From: Thermodesulfovibrionales bacterium
GTDB lineage: Bacteria > Nitrospirota > Thermodesulfovibrionia > Thermodesulfovibrionales > Dissulfurispiraceae
Assembly: GCA_020062545.1 (NCBI GenBank)
Contig: JAGUWD010000009.1
Span: 1 to 64,000, forward strand
Direction of reading: 5' to 3'
Length of the DNA stretch: 64,000 nucleotides
Shown here: positions 8,062 to 17,515 of the stretch, piece by piece
How the letters are laid out: each line of letters starts with the position of its first letter
How positions within the stretch are numbered: the stretch's first letter is position 1
Position numbers and translations under genes: made by a program
The notes under the pieces: generated by a model
Seen by the model: the letters and a program-made list of their open reading frames with translations, nothing else
What the model was told of the DNA's origin: nothing
Databases searched by the model: none

Positions 8062-10662
8062 TTATCTATTTTTTGACAGCGATATGACCCTCTTTCTCAG
8101 TTCATTCGCAAAAAACTGATACTCATCGATGCCCTCCGGCTTCTGCTGCATATCAATGTCTGCTGCGCTAATGGGCTCCCCGAAAAACACCTCTATTTTT
8201 GATGGCCTTATAAACTTTGCCCCTCTCGGCAGCGCCTCAAAGGTTCCCCTGATAAATGCAGGTATGACGGGTATGTCCATTTCCACGGCAAGCACTCCTA
8301 TGCCCTTTCTGAACTCCATAAGCCTTCCATCAAAAGAGCGTCCACCTTCAGGGAATATGCATAATGCCTTTTTGTTTTTCAAAACATATGCTGACATCTG
8401 CAGGGCCTTGTTTAAATATATCTCCGGATCTATTGGAATGACATGGCTTACCTTTGCAAACCATGACCTTAATCTTCCTGCAAAATACTTCTGAAAGCCG
8501 AGGAAATAAAGTCCTTTAAAGGTCTTATATGAAACAGACGATGCAATCACAAAACCGTCAAGGAAGCTGACATGATTGGGTGCAATGACAAAAGGCCCAT
8601 TCTGAGGTATGTTCTCACTCCCCTCTGCTTTGAGGCAAAATAAGAGTTTGAACAAGACCTTCTGTATGGTAAGAAAAACATACGCAATGGCAATCTCCAT
8701 GTTGTTGTAAGAAAAACCAACCTTTTCCTTGTTTTCAGGCAACGGCTCTTTTTCGAGGATATCCTTCCACGATACAGCGCCGCCTTCCTTTATACCTTCC
8801 CCTGATATCTGCTCTTTAAGCCTTGAGACTATATCCCCTACTGTCTGAACCTCTGCCATAAATGTTTCCGGAAGACTGACAGAAAATGCTGATTCCAGGG
8901 ATGATACAAGCTCTATCCTTTTTAATGAATCAAACCCTAAGTCAAGTTCAAGGTTATCTGTTGACATAATCGGAACAGCCTCAGTCATGAGCGCCATTAT
9001 ACAATCGGCAACCCTTCTTCCAACCGCATCTTCCATAAGGCTTCTGTCTTCACCTATTTTTTTCTCTTTGCCTTCAGCCTTTAATATCTCTTTTATCATA
9101 AACCTTCTAAGCTTGCCGAGGGGTGTCCGGGGCAATGGCCCTGCAAGCATGGTATAGCCCTTAATCCTCATATATTCTGGGAGTTTCATGGAGACCGCAT
9201 TTATTTCCCACTTCAGTGCCTCTGAAATATTGCCTATCAAAGACCTCTTCGCATATTCAAAGTCAGGGACTATTACTGCATGGAGCTGCCCTTGCATCTC
9301 TGTAATGCATATCTCTTTGATAAGGGGAATAGATGCATAAAAAACCTCCACATCCTCCGGATAGATGTTTTTCCCGGAACTCAAAACAATTATCTCTTTC
9401 TTGCGTCCTGTTATAAAGAGGTAGCCGTCTTTATCCAGATATCCTGTGTCGCCTGTCAAAAGCCACCCATCTCTTATAGCATCATCAGTAGCAGCCTGAT
9501 TCTTATAATAGCCCTTCATAACCATATGCCCTTTGACCATTATCTCTCCGTCATCGCTTACCTTTATCTCAACATCAGGCAATGGCCTGCCTGCAGAACC
9601 AGGCTTTCTTTTTTCGGGGGGATTGAATGTAATAACAGGAGATGTCTCTGTCAGGCCGTAACCCTCAAGAACTGTAAAACCCAGTGCCTCAAGATCTTTC
9701 ATTATAGACGGCTCCAGCCTTGCACCCCCGCTTGCAAAAAATTTAAGCCTGCCAAAGTTTTTATGAATGGATTTGAATAGAGCCTTTCCTATGTTTATAT
9801 CAAGTTTTATCCTGACCATTCCGCACAGTTTCATCATCCATAAAACAATCCCTGAAAATAATTTTTTTTCCTTTATCTTTGAGACAATCCCATTTCTTAT
9901 CATCTCAAGAAGCCTCGGAACAGAAACAACAATGGTCACATCTCTGTCTTTTATTGCTGATATAAGGTCTGCTGCCTTTAAACCTGGCGCAAAGGTGATG
10001 GTTGCGCCTATGAAGACAGGAACAATGAATGTACACATGAATGGATATGTATGGTGAAGTGGAAGTATTGACAGGACATTGTCGTCATGTGTGACCACCT
10101 TTGCCTGAATGACAGCATCGGCATCTGAGCAAAAATTCTGATGCGTGAGCATCACACCCTTTGGTTTTCCGGTTGTGCCTGATGTATAGATGATAGAGGC
10201 GATGTCATCAGGAGAAACAGGTGAATGGGTGAATGGGTGAATGGTCAAATGGGTGAATGAAGTTGTATCAAGATTTATTTTCTTTATATCAGTTCCTTCT
10301 ACGGCCTTTAAGACATTGGCTTCTGTCTTGGAACTGTAAAAAGTAATCTTCGTTTCCGAATCAATAAGCAGGTTTCTAATCTCATCGCTACCCAATTGCA
10401 TATCGATCGGAACTGCAATCCCTCCGCACATGAGTATTGCCATATACGCTGCACACCATTCAGGCCTGTTTTCAGAAACTATGGCAATCCTGTCGCCTTT
10501 ATTAAGACCATTGCTTATGAGAAAAGATGCAATACTATTTGAGAGCAAAAAGAACTCTTCATAGGTCATGGTCTTCCATGAGCCATCAAAATAATTAAAC
10601 GCAACGCGGTCTTTATTTTTCTCTACGGAGGATTGAAAAATTGAGGGTATGGTATTATCCAT
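8062..10662 (-). CDS. Fused acyl-activating enzyme, acyl carrier and PlsC acyltransferase
   Basis: 866 residues with three domains. Residues 1-530: adenylate-forming acyl-CoA/acyl-ACP synthetase (ANL family) with the AMP motif YTSGTTGKPKG at 159-169 and a later GYGLTETSP. Residues about 540-625: acyl carrier domain with GFDSLKRIEL, Ser579 being the phosphopantetheine site. Residues about 665-866: PlsC-type 1-acylglycerol-phosphate acyltransferase with NHVSFLD (His697, Asp702) and FPEGGRS near 770. The order suggests fatty acid activation, loading on the built-in carrier and transfer to a lysophospholipid at the inner membrane, like E. coli Aas but with an added ACP. Residues 135-148 derive from a repeated 'gggtgaat' word insertion. 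The gene overlaps the IMPase gene by 8 nt. Confidence 0.88.
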   Translation of the reverse strand: MDNTIPSIFQSSVEKNKDRVAFNYFDGSWKTMTYEEFFLLSNSIASFLISNGLNKGDRIAIVSENRPEWCAAYMAILMCGGIAVPIDMQLGSDEIRNLLIDSETKITFYSSKTEANVLKAVEGTDIKKINLDTTSFTHLTIHPFTHSPVSPDDIASIIYTSGTTGKPKGVMLTHQNFCSDADAVIQAKVVTHDDNVLSILPLHHTYPFMCTFIVPVFIGATITFAPGLKAADLISAIKDRDVTIVVSVPRLLEMIRNGIVSKIKEKKLFSGIVLWMMKLCGMVRIKLDINIGKALFKSIHKNFGRLKFFASGGARLEPSIMKDLEALGFTVLEGYGLTETSPVITFNPPEKRKPGSAGRPLPDVEIKVSDDGEIMVKGHMVMKGYYKNQAATDDAIRDGWLLTGDTGYLDKDGYLFITGRKKEIIVLSSGKNIYPEDVEVFYASIPLIKEICITEMQGQLHAVIVPDFEYAKRSLIGNISEALKWEINAVSMKLPEYMRIKGYTMLAGPLPRTPLGKLRRFMIKEILKAEGKEKKIGEDRSLMEDAVGRRVADCIMALMTEAVPIMSTDNLELDLGFDSLKRIELVSSLESAFSVSLPETFMAEVQTVGDIVSRLKEQISGEGIKEGGAVSWKDILEKEPLPENKEKVGFSYNNMEIAIAYVFLTIQKVLFKLLFCLKAEGSENIPQNGPFVIAPNHVSFLDGFVIASSVSYKTFKGLYFLGFQKYFAGRLRSWFAKVSHVIPIDPEIYLNKALQMSAYVLKNKKALCIFPEGGRSFDGRLMEFRKGIGVLAVEMDIPVIPAFIRGTFEALPRGAKFIRPSKIEVFFGEPISAADIDMQQKPEGIDEYQFFANELRKRVISLSKNR

Positions 10663-11443
10663 GCAGCAGCTTCAATGCCTTTTCGTGCAATTGCTTATTC
10701 CCTGAGGCAAGGATGGGCATGCTTCTTTTAAGCCCTATCTCCATATCCTCTATGGGATTTCCATCTGTATCAGAGAATACCCCACCCGCCTCTTTTATTA
10801 GAAGATAGCCGCCTGCAAAATCAAAGCTCCGCGATGGAGACGGAGTCAAAAATATACTTACAGAGCCGTATGCAACATATGCAAGATCTAATGCCGTTGC
10901 GCCAAAACACCTTGTCCTTCTCGTCTCTGAAAGCAGTCGTATCATCTTTGGGATATCATTTTTCGGACTCGGCGATTCATATGCAATCAGATAGAAGACA
11001 TCATCTTTTTGTGCATGTATCTTTTCGCCATTGAAAAATGCGCCATTGCCTCTTTCAGCCCAGAACTCATCGCCTGTAAGGAGATTTATAACATATGCAA
11101 GAGAAACGCTGCCGATGTTGTCTCCATCAACAACTGCAATTGATGTGCAATAAAATGGTATTCCTGTGATGGCATTTTTGCTTCCATCAATGGGGTCTAT
11201 CAATACCCTTTTGCCACCGCCTTTGATCTCCTTGAGGCCGGCCTCTTCTGAAATTATGCTTAATGGCTCATTAAGGGCTTCCAATGAACCGATGATAATA
11301 TCCTCAGCCTGTTTATCGATTGGAAATGTCTTGTCACCTGCAGCACCTTTGCCAATGGATTCCGATGCAAAAGGCTTCAGCCTCGTGCTACCTATGTCAG
11401 AAAAAAGTTGTTTGCCAATTTGTCTCAGACTTTCAATTTTCAT
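10655..11443 (-). CDS. Inositol monophosphatase family phosphatase
   Basis: 262 residues. It has the IMPase metal motifs: EEAG, DPIDGSKNAITG (loop giving the two metal-binding Asp and the backbone Ser/Gly) and SFDFAGGYLLIKEAGG near the C-terminus. Members hydrolyse inositol phosphates, fructose-1,6-bisphosphate or 3'-phosphoadenosine phosphates; the exact substrate cannot be read here. Overlap with the downstream synthetase/acyltransferase gene suggests a link to phospholipid (perhaps phosphoinositol) metabolism. A TTGTCA-17-TATAAT promoter ends 5 nt before the ATG, predicting a leaderless mRNA divergent from hisC. Confidence 0.88.
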   Translation of the reverse strand: MKIESLRQIGKQLFSDIGSTRLKPFASESIGKGAAGDKTFPIDKQAEDIIIGSLEALNEPLSIISEEAGLKEIKGGGKRVLIDPIDGSKNAITGIPFYCTSIAVVDGDNIGSVSLAYVINLLTGDEFWAERGNGAFFNGEKIHAQKDDVFYLIAYESPSPKNDIPKMIRLLSETRRTRCFGATALDLAYVAYGSVSIFLTPSPSRSFDFAGGYLLIKEAGGVFSDTDGNPIEDMEIGLKRSMPILASGNKQLHEKALKLLHG

Positions 11444-11448
11444 AACTC

Positions 11449-11499
11449 ATTATACCCGACAATCAGAGCATTGACAATGGTTCACTGTCCATTTATTAT
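11449..11499. promoter_or_regulatory. Divergent IMPase/hisC promoters sharing the -35 box
   Basis: Rightward for hisC: TTGACA (11471-11476), 17-nt spacer, TATTAT (11494-11499). Leftward for the IMPase gene: TTGTCA (11477-11472), 17-nt spacer, TATAAT (11454-11449). The two -35 hexamers overlap in one TTGACAA, so polymerase should not sit at both at once. Each -10 ends 5-7 nt before its ATG. Confidence 0.7.
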
Positions 11500-11506
11500 A
11501 AAAGGC

Positions 11507-12565
11507 ATGAAAAACATAGATTTCACAAAACTCGCAAAGCCTAATATCCGCTCTCTCAAGCCATACGAGGCAAAAGAGATACCTTGCAAAGTGAAGCTGG
11601 ATGCCAATGAAAGCCCCTATTGTATTAACATTACACCTGACAAAAAAGTCCTTCAAAAAATTAATCGCTACCCCGATCCAGAAGCTAAGGAACTAAAAAA
11701 GGCAATCTCAAAGGCACTCAAAATCAATATAGAAAACATTCTGCTGGGAAACGGCTCTGATGAACTAATTTACTATTTGATTATTGCTTTTGGTGGCCCT
11801 GTGCTTTACCCTGTTCCAACATTTTCAATGTACGGCATTATCTCACAGGCATTGGGAGAGAAAAATATCGGAATACCATTAAACAAAGATTTTGACCTCG
11901 ATATTGATAAAATACTTACTGCTATAAAAAAATATAACCCCAAACTTATATTCCTCAGTTCGCCAAACAATCCGACAGGAAACTGTTTTTCTGCCGAAAG
12001 CATATTAAAAATCATAGAGGCATCTAAAGGCATTGTGGTTATAGATGAGGCATATCAGCCATTCTCAAGCGAGAAGGGCTTTTTACCTTTATTAAAGGAT
12101 TACAAAAACCTCGCTATACTCAGGACATTAAGCAAAATAGGTTTTGCATCATTAAGGGTCGGCTTCCTAATAGCTGATGAAGGCTTGATCAATGAGGTCA
12201 ACAAGGTAAGACTTCCATTTAATCTAAATGCACTGTCCCAGGCAATGGCATTGGAGGCATTCAAAAACAAGAACGTCATAGGATCACAGATAAAAAATAT
12301 CATTTCAGAAAGGGAAAGGTTGTTTGAGGAATTAAGCAGAATTAATAATGTATCGCCCTATCCCTCTGAAGCAAATTTCATATTGTTCAAGACAAAAAAT
12401 GCAGATATAGTCTTTGAGAAGCTGATAAAAAATGGTGTTTTGGTGAGAAACCTAAGCAGTGCTGTCAAAGACTCCTTAAGGGTGACAGTAGGAACACCTG
12501 AAGAAAATAACTTTTTTATAAAAGCATTGAGAAAATCCATCGGAGGAAGGGATGAGAAAAGCTAA
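11507..12565 (+). CDS. hisC: Histidinol-phosphate aminotransferase
   Basis: 352 residues. PLP-dependent fold-type I aminotransferase that converts imidazole-acetol phosphate to histidinol phosphate. The N-terminus ([22 protein letters not shown]) and the [24 protein letters not shown] and [13 protein letters not shown] (PLP lysine) motifs are typical of HisC. The start at ATG 11507 fits the family; the frame open from 11408 adds non-homologous residues. No ribosome site is visible and the promoter predicts transcription from the ATG itself. hisB overlaps the 3' end by 14 nt, so the two form an operon. Confidence 0.93.
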   Translation: MKNIDFTKLAKPNIRSLKPYEAKEIPCKVKLDANESPYCINITPDKKVLQKINRYPDPEAKELKKAISKALKINIENILLGNGSDELIYYLIIAFGGPVLYPVPTFSMYGIISQALGEKNIGIPLNKDFDLDIDKILTAIKKYNPKLIFLSSPNNPTGNCFSAESILKIIEASKGIVVIDEAYQPFSSEKGFLPLLKDYKNLAILRTLSKIGFASLRVGFLIADEGLINEVNKVRLPFNLNALSQAMALEAFKNKNVIGSQIKNIISERERLFEELSRINNVSPYPSEANFILFKTKNADIVFEKLIKNGVLVRNLSSAVKDSLRVTVGTPEENNFFIKALRKSIGGRDEKS

Positions 12566-13139
12566 GGTTGAAAGAAGGACCAAAGAAACAGACATATCAG
12601 TTGAAATAAATCTCGATGGAAGCGGCAAATACTCTATAAATACATCCATCCCTTTTCTTGACCATATGCTCTCCTTGATGTGCAGGCACGGGCTGTTTGA
12701 TGCAAAACTGAAGGCAAAAGGGGATATCGAGATCGACTATCATCACACTGTTGAAGATGTCGGAATCGTCCTCGGCAAGGCAATTAAACAGGCGCTTGGA
12801 GACATGAAAGGCATATCGCGATATGGGCAGGCATCCGTGCCCATGGACGAGGCGCTTGCGTCAGTAAGCCTCGACATCAGCGGCAGGCCTTATCTTGTAT
12901 ATAAAGTGGAATTTCCCAAAAAGAGCAAACTCAAGGATTTTGACCCTGACCTTATCGAGGACTTTCTTCAGGCATTTGTGAGCAACAGTGGTATTACGCT
13001 CCATGTGAATATCCTTTACGGCAGAAACACCCATCACATAATCGAGGCGATATTCAAGGGATTGGGACGGGCATTACGACAGGCAGTAACCATCGACCCA
13101 AGAATAAAAGGCCTGCCAACGACAAAGGGAAAATTGTAG
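12552..13139 (+). CDS. hisB: Imidazoleglycerol-phosphate dehydratase
   Basis: 195 residues, full length for the monofunctional enzyme. It dehydrates imidazole glycerol phosphate in histidine synthesis. The Mn-binding motifs are present: FLDHML...[15 protein letters not shown] and the second repeat [27 protein letters not shown] precedes the ATG inside the hisC end. The other his genes are not in the window. Confidence 0.95.
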   Translation: MRKAKVERRTKETDISVEINLDGSGKYSINTSIPFLDHMLSLMCRHGLFDAKLKAKGDIEIDYHHTVEDVGIVLGKAIKQALGDMKGISRYGQASVPMDEALASVSLDISGRPYLVYKVEFPKKSKLKDFDPDLIEDFLQAFVSNSGITLHVNILYGRNTHHIIEAIFKGLGRALRQAVTIDPRIKGLPTTKGKL

Positions 13140-13149
13140 GCATCAGTAT

Positions 13150-13260
13150 AGCGATTCTAATCTAAAAATATATATCAGGTGCTGCGAAAAGGCTCTCATA
13201 TACACATGCTCAAACACTTTTTAAAGTCTTTGAGCAGTGTCTGATATATATAAAATCGCT
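13150..13260 (+). repeat. REP-like intergenic element, copy A
   Basis: Multi-stem palindromic element after hisB. AGCGATT pairs with AATCGCT at the ends. ATATATATCAG (from 13169) pairs with CTGATATATAT, extended by G-U pairs. The core GCTCAAA / TTTGAGC encloses ACTTT / AAAGT. It shares CACATG, ACTTTTTAAAGTCTT, AGCAGTG and AAAATCGCTCAA with copy B at 28909-28980, in the same order and the same orientation to the upstream gene. Confidence 0.65.
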
Positions 13261-13277
13261 CAACTTAGATTTTAGTT

Positions 13278-14291
13278 TTACTTTATCGCCGGCAGGAGGC
13301 CGCCAACATTCTTTAACACTTCATGCAACGGCTTCGTTGCCTGCTCAAGGGGTGAAGTAATAGTCTTTTCCAGTTCCTCTGAAACCTTTCTTTTAAACGA
13401 CTCCTTCAGATCATGCTGTAGGTTATTCCACTTGCCCCATATATTGAAGTTTAGAACAATCTCTCCTTTTTTCTTTACAAGCTCTATCACAAAAGGAGCA
13501 CCTACCCCCATTAAAAATCCCCTCGTCTCTATATCCATATCCCTTATCCTGAGCGAAGAGGGCGCCTTAACATAGCCTTTATCGAGAATGAAATTCGAAT
13601 CCAAATTCAGCTTTCCCTTTTTAACCCTCACATCCCCTTTCATGTAAGGTCTCAGCACAGTCATGTTTAAATCCCTGATAGTGAATGTGCCTTTAAACTT
13701 GCCGTTAGAAATATTCCCTTCGGATTTCAATGAGGCATTACCTGCATCTAAAAACTTTGCCGTTGCAGTAATGGTTGTTTTCCCTGATTGAAAAAGGGAT
13801 AAACTGCTTTTCATATCGATAACCACATCGTTCAATTTCATATTGAATCCTTTAAGGTCATCCTCGATAATCACATTTCCACTGTTTACCCTGAAAGTCT
13901 TCACAATAAGCTCTACTGATGACTTCCGGTCCTCTTTCTTTTTAAGCTCAGGGAAAAGCCATTTGCCGCCTTTAGTCCTTTTAATGACAAGGCGCGGCGA
14001 GTCCATCTCTATTTCTTTGATGTCGAACTTCTTCCTTAAAAGTGCCCACAGGTATGGTTTAAGCCTGAGTTGTTTTATTTCAAGGAAATCGGTGCCGGCA
14101 GGAGTTTTTACCAGAATATCATCTGCAACTATAACATTCCATCTTATCTTTAAATTCTTGATGGAGATGTCAGGGCCGAGGGCCTTGTCAATCCTTTCTT
14201 TGACAAAAGAGTCGAATGGGAAGAATAGAATAAGCCCAGCTATTGATAGAATGAGAATTACGGCAATGCCAAAAATAACCTTTTTAAACAT
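13278..14291 (-). CDS. AsmA-like membrane-anchored protein
   Basis: 337 residues from ATG 14291 (the frame extends to 14336, but the signal anchor MFKKVIFGIAVILILSIAG is a natural start). A single N-terminal membrane segment is followed by a long region of alternating beta-strand character with the AsmA pattern (IKNLKIRW, IKEIEMDSPRLVIKR, WLFPELKKK). AsmA-type proteins are linked to outer-membrane biogenesis and lipid transport between membranes. The promoter TTGATA-18-TTTATA ends 5 nt before the ATG. Divergent from the S2P protease gene. Assignment is to the superfamily only. Confidence 0.7.
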   Translation of the reverse strand: MFKKVIFGIAVILILSIAGLILFFPFDSFVKERIDKALGPDISIKNLKIRWNVIVADDILVKTPAGTDFLEIKQLRLKPYLWALLRKKFDIKEIEMDSPRLVIKRTKGGKWLFPELKKKEDRKSSVELIVKTFRVNSGNVIIEDDLKGFNMKLNDVVIDMKSSLSLFQSGKTTITATAKFLDAGNASLKSEGNISNGKFKGTFTIRDLNMTVLRPYMKGDVRVKKGKLNLDSNFILDKGYVKAPSSLRIRDMDIETRGFLMGVGAPFVIELVKKKGEIVLNFNIWGKWNNLQHDLKESFKRKVSEELEKTITSPLEQATKPLHEVLKNVGGLLPAIK

Positions 14292-14352
14292 AGTTATATA
14301 AAAACAAAAAATTCCGATATTATCAAGCCCAAACAATGGTATAATCTATCTT

Positions 14353-15468
14353 ATGAATGCACCGTTGCAAACAGGCTCCCTAAAAATAGCGACAGTCATG
14401 GGCATACCCATAAGGGTACATTTCTCATGGCTCATTATCTTCGGCCTGATAACATGGTCATTATCAACATTTTATTTCCCGAAGGCTGCACCACAACTAC
14501 CTGTGGCAGCTTACTGGATTAACGGGGCAGTGGCAGCTTTGCTGCTTTTTGTTTCCGTTGCATTCCATGAGTTGTCGCATTCGTTCGTTGCACTTAAATA
14601 CAAATTGTCGATAATCAACATAACCCTGTTCATTTTCGGCGGGGTTGCCCAGATGAAGGGGGAGCCGCCCAGTCCAAAGGCTGAATTCAGGATCGCTATT
14701 GCAGGGCCTTTGTCAAGTTTCTTCTTGTCAATGATTTTTGGCATTGCCTATAATGTGGCAACAACGCAGGTTACAAAGGCGCTTTTCTCATACCTTGCGC
14801 AGCTTAATCTCATACTCGGTGCATTCAATCTGATACCCGGATTCCCCATGGACGGCGGAAGGGTTGTGAGGGCATTTCTATGGAAAAAGACAAACGATTT
14901 CTTTTATGCAACGCGAAAGGCATCCACTTACGGACAAAAGATTGCGATGTTCTTCATAATTTTCGGCATATTTTCCATATTTGTAGGATTTCCGGGTGGA
15001 TTGTGGCTGATGCTCATAGGCTGGTTTCTATATTCCGCATCACAGGCGAGCTATCAGCAGGCAAGTCTTCAGCAGACACTCAACGGAATTAAAGTCAGGA
15101 ATATAATGGTGAGAGATATTGTAACCATGCCGTCAACTCTAACAGTGGACGCAGCAGTCAATGAATACTTCCTGAGATACGGTTACGGCGGATTCCCGGT
15201 GGTTGATGACGGGAAATTCCTCGGATTCATTACTCTAAAAGAGATAAAGGATGTGCCGAGGGGAAGGTGGAAGGATATTAAAATATCCGAAATCTTTGTG
15301 CCTCATGACAAGAAATGGGAGGTTGCCGAGGAGGATGATATTATGAAGGCGCTTGAATTGATGATAATGGAAGACAAGGGAAGATTGGTGGTAACAGACA
15401 AAGAAAGCGTAATCGGGCTTATAACAAGAAACGGCATAGCAAGGTATGTTCAGATAATGGCCAGATAA
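14353..15468 (+). CDS. Site-2 protease family zinc metalloprotease with CBS domains
   Basis: 371 residues. Membrane-embedded M50 peptidase: His72-Glu-Leu-Ser-His76 (HExxH) in one transmembrane helix and NLIPGFPMDGGR (Asp167) as third zinc ligand in another. About six hydrophobic segments. Residues 245-371 form two CBS domains, which usually sense adenosine nucleotides, as in SpoIVFB-like proteins. The substrate is unknown; regulated intramembrane proteolysis is the family role. TATAAT (14340-14345) ends 7 nt before the ATG and no ribosome site is seen. Confidence 0.9.
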   Translation: MNAPLQTGSLKIATVMGIPIRVHFSWLIIFGLITWSLSTFYFPKAAPQLPVAAYWINGAVAALLLFVSVAFHELSHSFVALKYKLSIINITLFIFGGVAQMKGEPPSPKAEFRIAIAGPLSSFFLSMIFGIAYNVATTQVTKALFSYLAQLNLILGAFNLIPGFPMDGGRVVRAFLWKKTNDFFYATRKASTYGQKIAMFFIIFGIFSIFVGFPGGLWLMLIGWFLYSASQASYQQASLQQTLNGIKVRNIMVRDIVTMPSTLTVDAAVNEYFLRYGYGGFPVVDDGKFLGFITLKEIKDVPRGRWKDIKISEIFVPHDKKWEVAEEDDIMKALELMIMEDKGRLVVTDKESVIGLITRNGIARYVQIMAR

Positions 15469-15490
15469 TAGGAAGATAACAGGAGGAAGG

Positions 15491-16222
15491 ATGTCAGAGG
15501 CAAGGCTAAAGGTAATACTGCTTAAACACACGCCAAATCCAGAGGAGATTGTGGCAATGGCTGCAAAGCTCTGCTACAGCCCCTCGGATATAGAGGCATT
15601 GAAAGAAAAGATAGAGGCAAAGGATCAGAAGGCATTTGTGGAAAAACTCGTGAAGATGGGACACATGAGCCCGATAGAACATTCTTCATTCACCTTTGCA
15701 ATCGAAGGCATATCGAGGGCATGCAGCCATCAGCTCGTAAGGCACAGGCTCGCATCTTATTCGCAGCAGTCACAGAGATACGTTAGTGAAGAAACAGGTT
15801 TTGATTACGTAATCCCACCCATAATAAAGGAAGACAAAGAGCTTAAGAGATATTTTGAGGATTTCATGTCAGAGGCGCAGAAGGCATACAACCACATCGT
15901 AAAAAAGCTCAATGAAAAAGGCATAAAAGGCGAGTCCGCAAATCAGGATGCGCGCTTTATACTCCCCAACGCAGCAGAGACAAAGATAATAGTTACTATG
16001 AATGCAAGGGAATTGCTGCATTTCTTCAGGATGCGCTGCTGCAACCGCGCGCAGTGGGAGATAAGACATATGGCTGAAGAAATGCTAAAACTCGTCAAAA
16101 AGACGTCGCCAGTAATCTTTGAAAAGGCAGGCCCCGGCTGCCTCTATGCACCGTGCCCTGAGGGTGAATACACATGCGGAAAGATAAAAGAGGTAAGGAA
16201 GAAATATGGAGTTGCTAAATAA
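15491..16222 (+). CDS. thyX: FAD-dependent thymidylate synthase
   Basis: 243 residues. Converts dUMP to dTMP with methylene-tetrahydrofolate, FAD and NADPH. The ThyX signature RHRxxSxxxxSxR is at residues 84-96 (RHRLASYSQQSQR). GGAGGAAGG lies upstream of the ATG, 22 nt after the protease gene. The 3' end overlaps the convergent ATP-grasp gene by 8 nt. Confidence 0.95.
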   Translation: MSEARLKVILLKHTPNPEEIVAMAAKLCYSPSDIEALKEKIEAKDQKAFVEKLVKMGHMSPIEHSSFTFAIEGISRACSHQLVRHRLASYSQQSQRYVSEETGFDYVIPPIIKEDKELKRYFEDFMSEAQKAYNHIVKKLNEKGIKGESANQDARFILPNAAETKIIVTMNARELLHFFRMRCCNRAQWEIRHMAEEMLKLVKKTSPVIFEKAGPGCLYAPCPEGEYTCGKIKEVRKKYGVAK

Positions 16223-16883
16223 TCTCCATCTTTGCATCCAGTATCATCGCTCCTTTTGGATAAAGGGCAACTGGATTTAAATCTATCTCTTTAATCAAAT
16301 TAGTCGCCATCATTTCCGAGACAGAAACAATTATATTTATCAGTGCATCAAAATCCACAGGCGGATTTCCTCTATAACCCTCCAAGAGCCTGTAGCCTTT
16401 AATTTGTTTAACAAGCCAGATAGCATCATCCTTTTCAAGAGGTGCAAGACCGAATGAAATGTCTTTGAACAATTCAACAAACACCCCTCCGAGGCCGAAC
16501 ATAACAATGGGGCCGAATTGCCCATCTATTACACCACCAATAATAACCTCAAGCCCCTGCGGGGACATCGCTTCGATTAAAACACCTTCTGCATGCTCAA
16601 TTTGCATAAGTTCCGAAACTGCATTCTTCAACTCATCCTCATTTTTTATCCCAAGCCTTATACCTTTTACATCGCTCTTTGAGATAATTTTTGATGAAGA
16701 TACCTTTGCAACAAGGGGATATGAAAGGGCTGAAAGCTGAAGGCTGAAGGCTGAAAGCTGGGTGTCTTTAGGTATAAATACCCCATCAGGCACAGAGAAA
16801 CCCATGGTTTTAAATAGCCCCTTTACTTCATGTTCAAGAAAGGCTTTCCTGTCCCTGTTTTTTTCAATAAACTCTTTTAGCAT
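16215..16883 (-). CDS. ATP-grasp protein, acyl-CoA synthetase beta-type
   Basis: 222 residues resembling the ATP-grasp (beta) subunit of ADP-forming acetate/acyl-CoA ligases: YPLVAKVSSSKIISKSDVKGIRLGI, GVLIEAMSPQGLEVIIGG, GLGGVFVELFKDISFGLAPL and EIDLNPVALYPKGA. These enzymes make ATP from acyl-CoA. No alpha (CoA-binding) subunit gene is nearby, so the partner must lie elsewhere. Residues near 45-55 (QLSAFSLQLSALS) come from a 'gctgaaag' word repeat inserted in frame before the ATP-binding strand. Confidence 0.8.
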   Translation of the reverse strand: MLKEFIEKNRDRKAFLEHEVKGLFKTMGFSVPDGVFIPKDTQLSAFSLQLSALSYPLVAKVSSSKIISKSDVKGIRLGIKNEDELKNAVSELMQIEHAEGVLIEAMSPQGLEVIIGGVIDGQFGPIVMFGLGGVFVELFKDISFGLAPLEKDDAIWLVKQIKGYRLLEGYRGNPPVDFDALINIIVSVSEMMATNLIKEIDLNPVALYPKGAMILDAKMEII

Positions 16884-17002
16884 TGCAAATCGGTATTCTG
16901 TGTCAGCATTTCTATTTATTCCCTTGACGAGTTTAGGAATTGCTATAATTATAAAGTATTTTTAGGGAAAATAGTGCAGTTAAGCGTTACCGCTACTGCT
17001 TT

Positions 17003-17515
17003 TCAGTAGTTCAAAATATTATCGATTATCTCCAACTGGGAATCGGCATTCATCCAGATTATTTGAATGGAACTTTCGGGAATGCTCTTCCATGATTGTT
17101 TGGTGGGTTTAAAAATATGGGACTCTGTAGGAAGTCTGTATTTTTCCACGATACTCTCCACGTCCTGTCCCACATATATTAGACCTTTTGGAACAAAGCC
17201 GTATCGTGTGAATTCTGTTTTGTATTTCCATAATATAAGGCCATCCCGATAAATCGTCAGGAGATTGGAATAGTCCTTTAACAATTCCCTTTCCTTTTCG
17301 GATTTCACTCTATCTTTAAGGATAGCTATTTCTGAAGATAGTTTTTGCAGCAAATCCTCGAATTGCTTGATATCCGCACCAGCTTTAACATAGTCTCTTA
17401 CAGCCTTTGCAGCATGATTAACATTTTCAAACTTCTTTTTGTCGAATTCATACGACGTACAGGCAAAACAAAAAATAAAAAGGGATAATATAGCGACCAA
17501 ACTACTTCTTTTCAT
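17003..17515 (-). CDS. Lipoprotein downstream of two-component system
   Basis: 170 residues with a signal peptide and lipobox (FCFAC, Cys at about 19). The mature part is helical with a coiled-coil stretch (LLQKLSSEIAILKDRVKSEKERELLKDY) then a compact C-terminal region. It starts one base after the response regulator's stop codon, so it is likely in the same operon and may be part of the sensing system. Family not recognised. Confidence 0.6.
   Translation of the reverse strand: MKRSSLVAILSLFIFCFACTSYEFDKKKFENVNHAAKAVRDYVKAGADIKQFEDLLQKLSSEIAILKDRVKSEKERELLKDYSNLLTIYRDGLILWKYKTEFTRYGFVPKGLIYVGQDVESIVEKYRLPTESHIFKPTKQSWKSIPESSIQIIWMNADSQLEIIDNILNY

Noticed and set aside
16884-17002. TTGACG with nearby TATAAT as a rightward promoter
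   Set aside because: Spacer is only 14 nt and no rightward gene follows.
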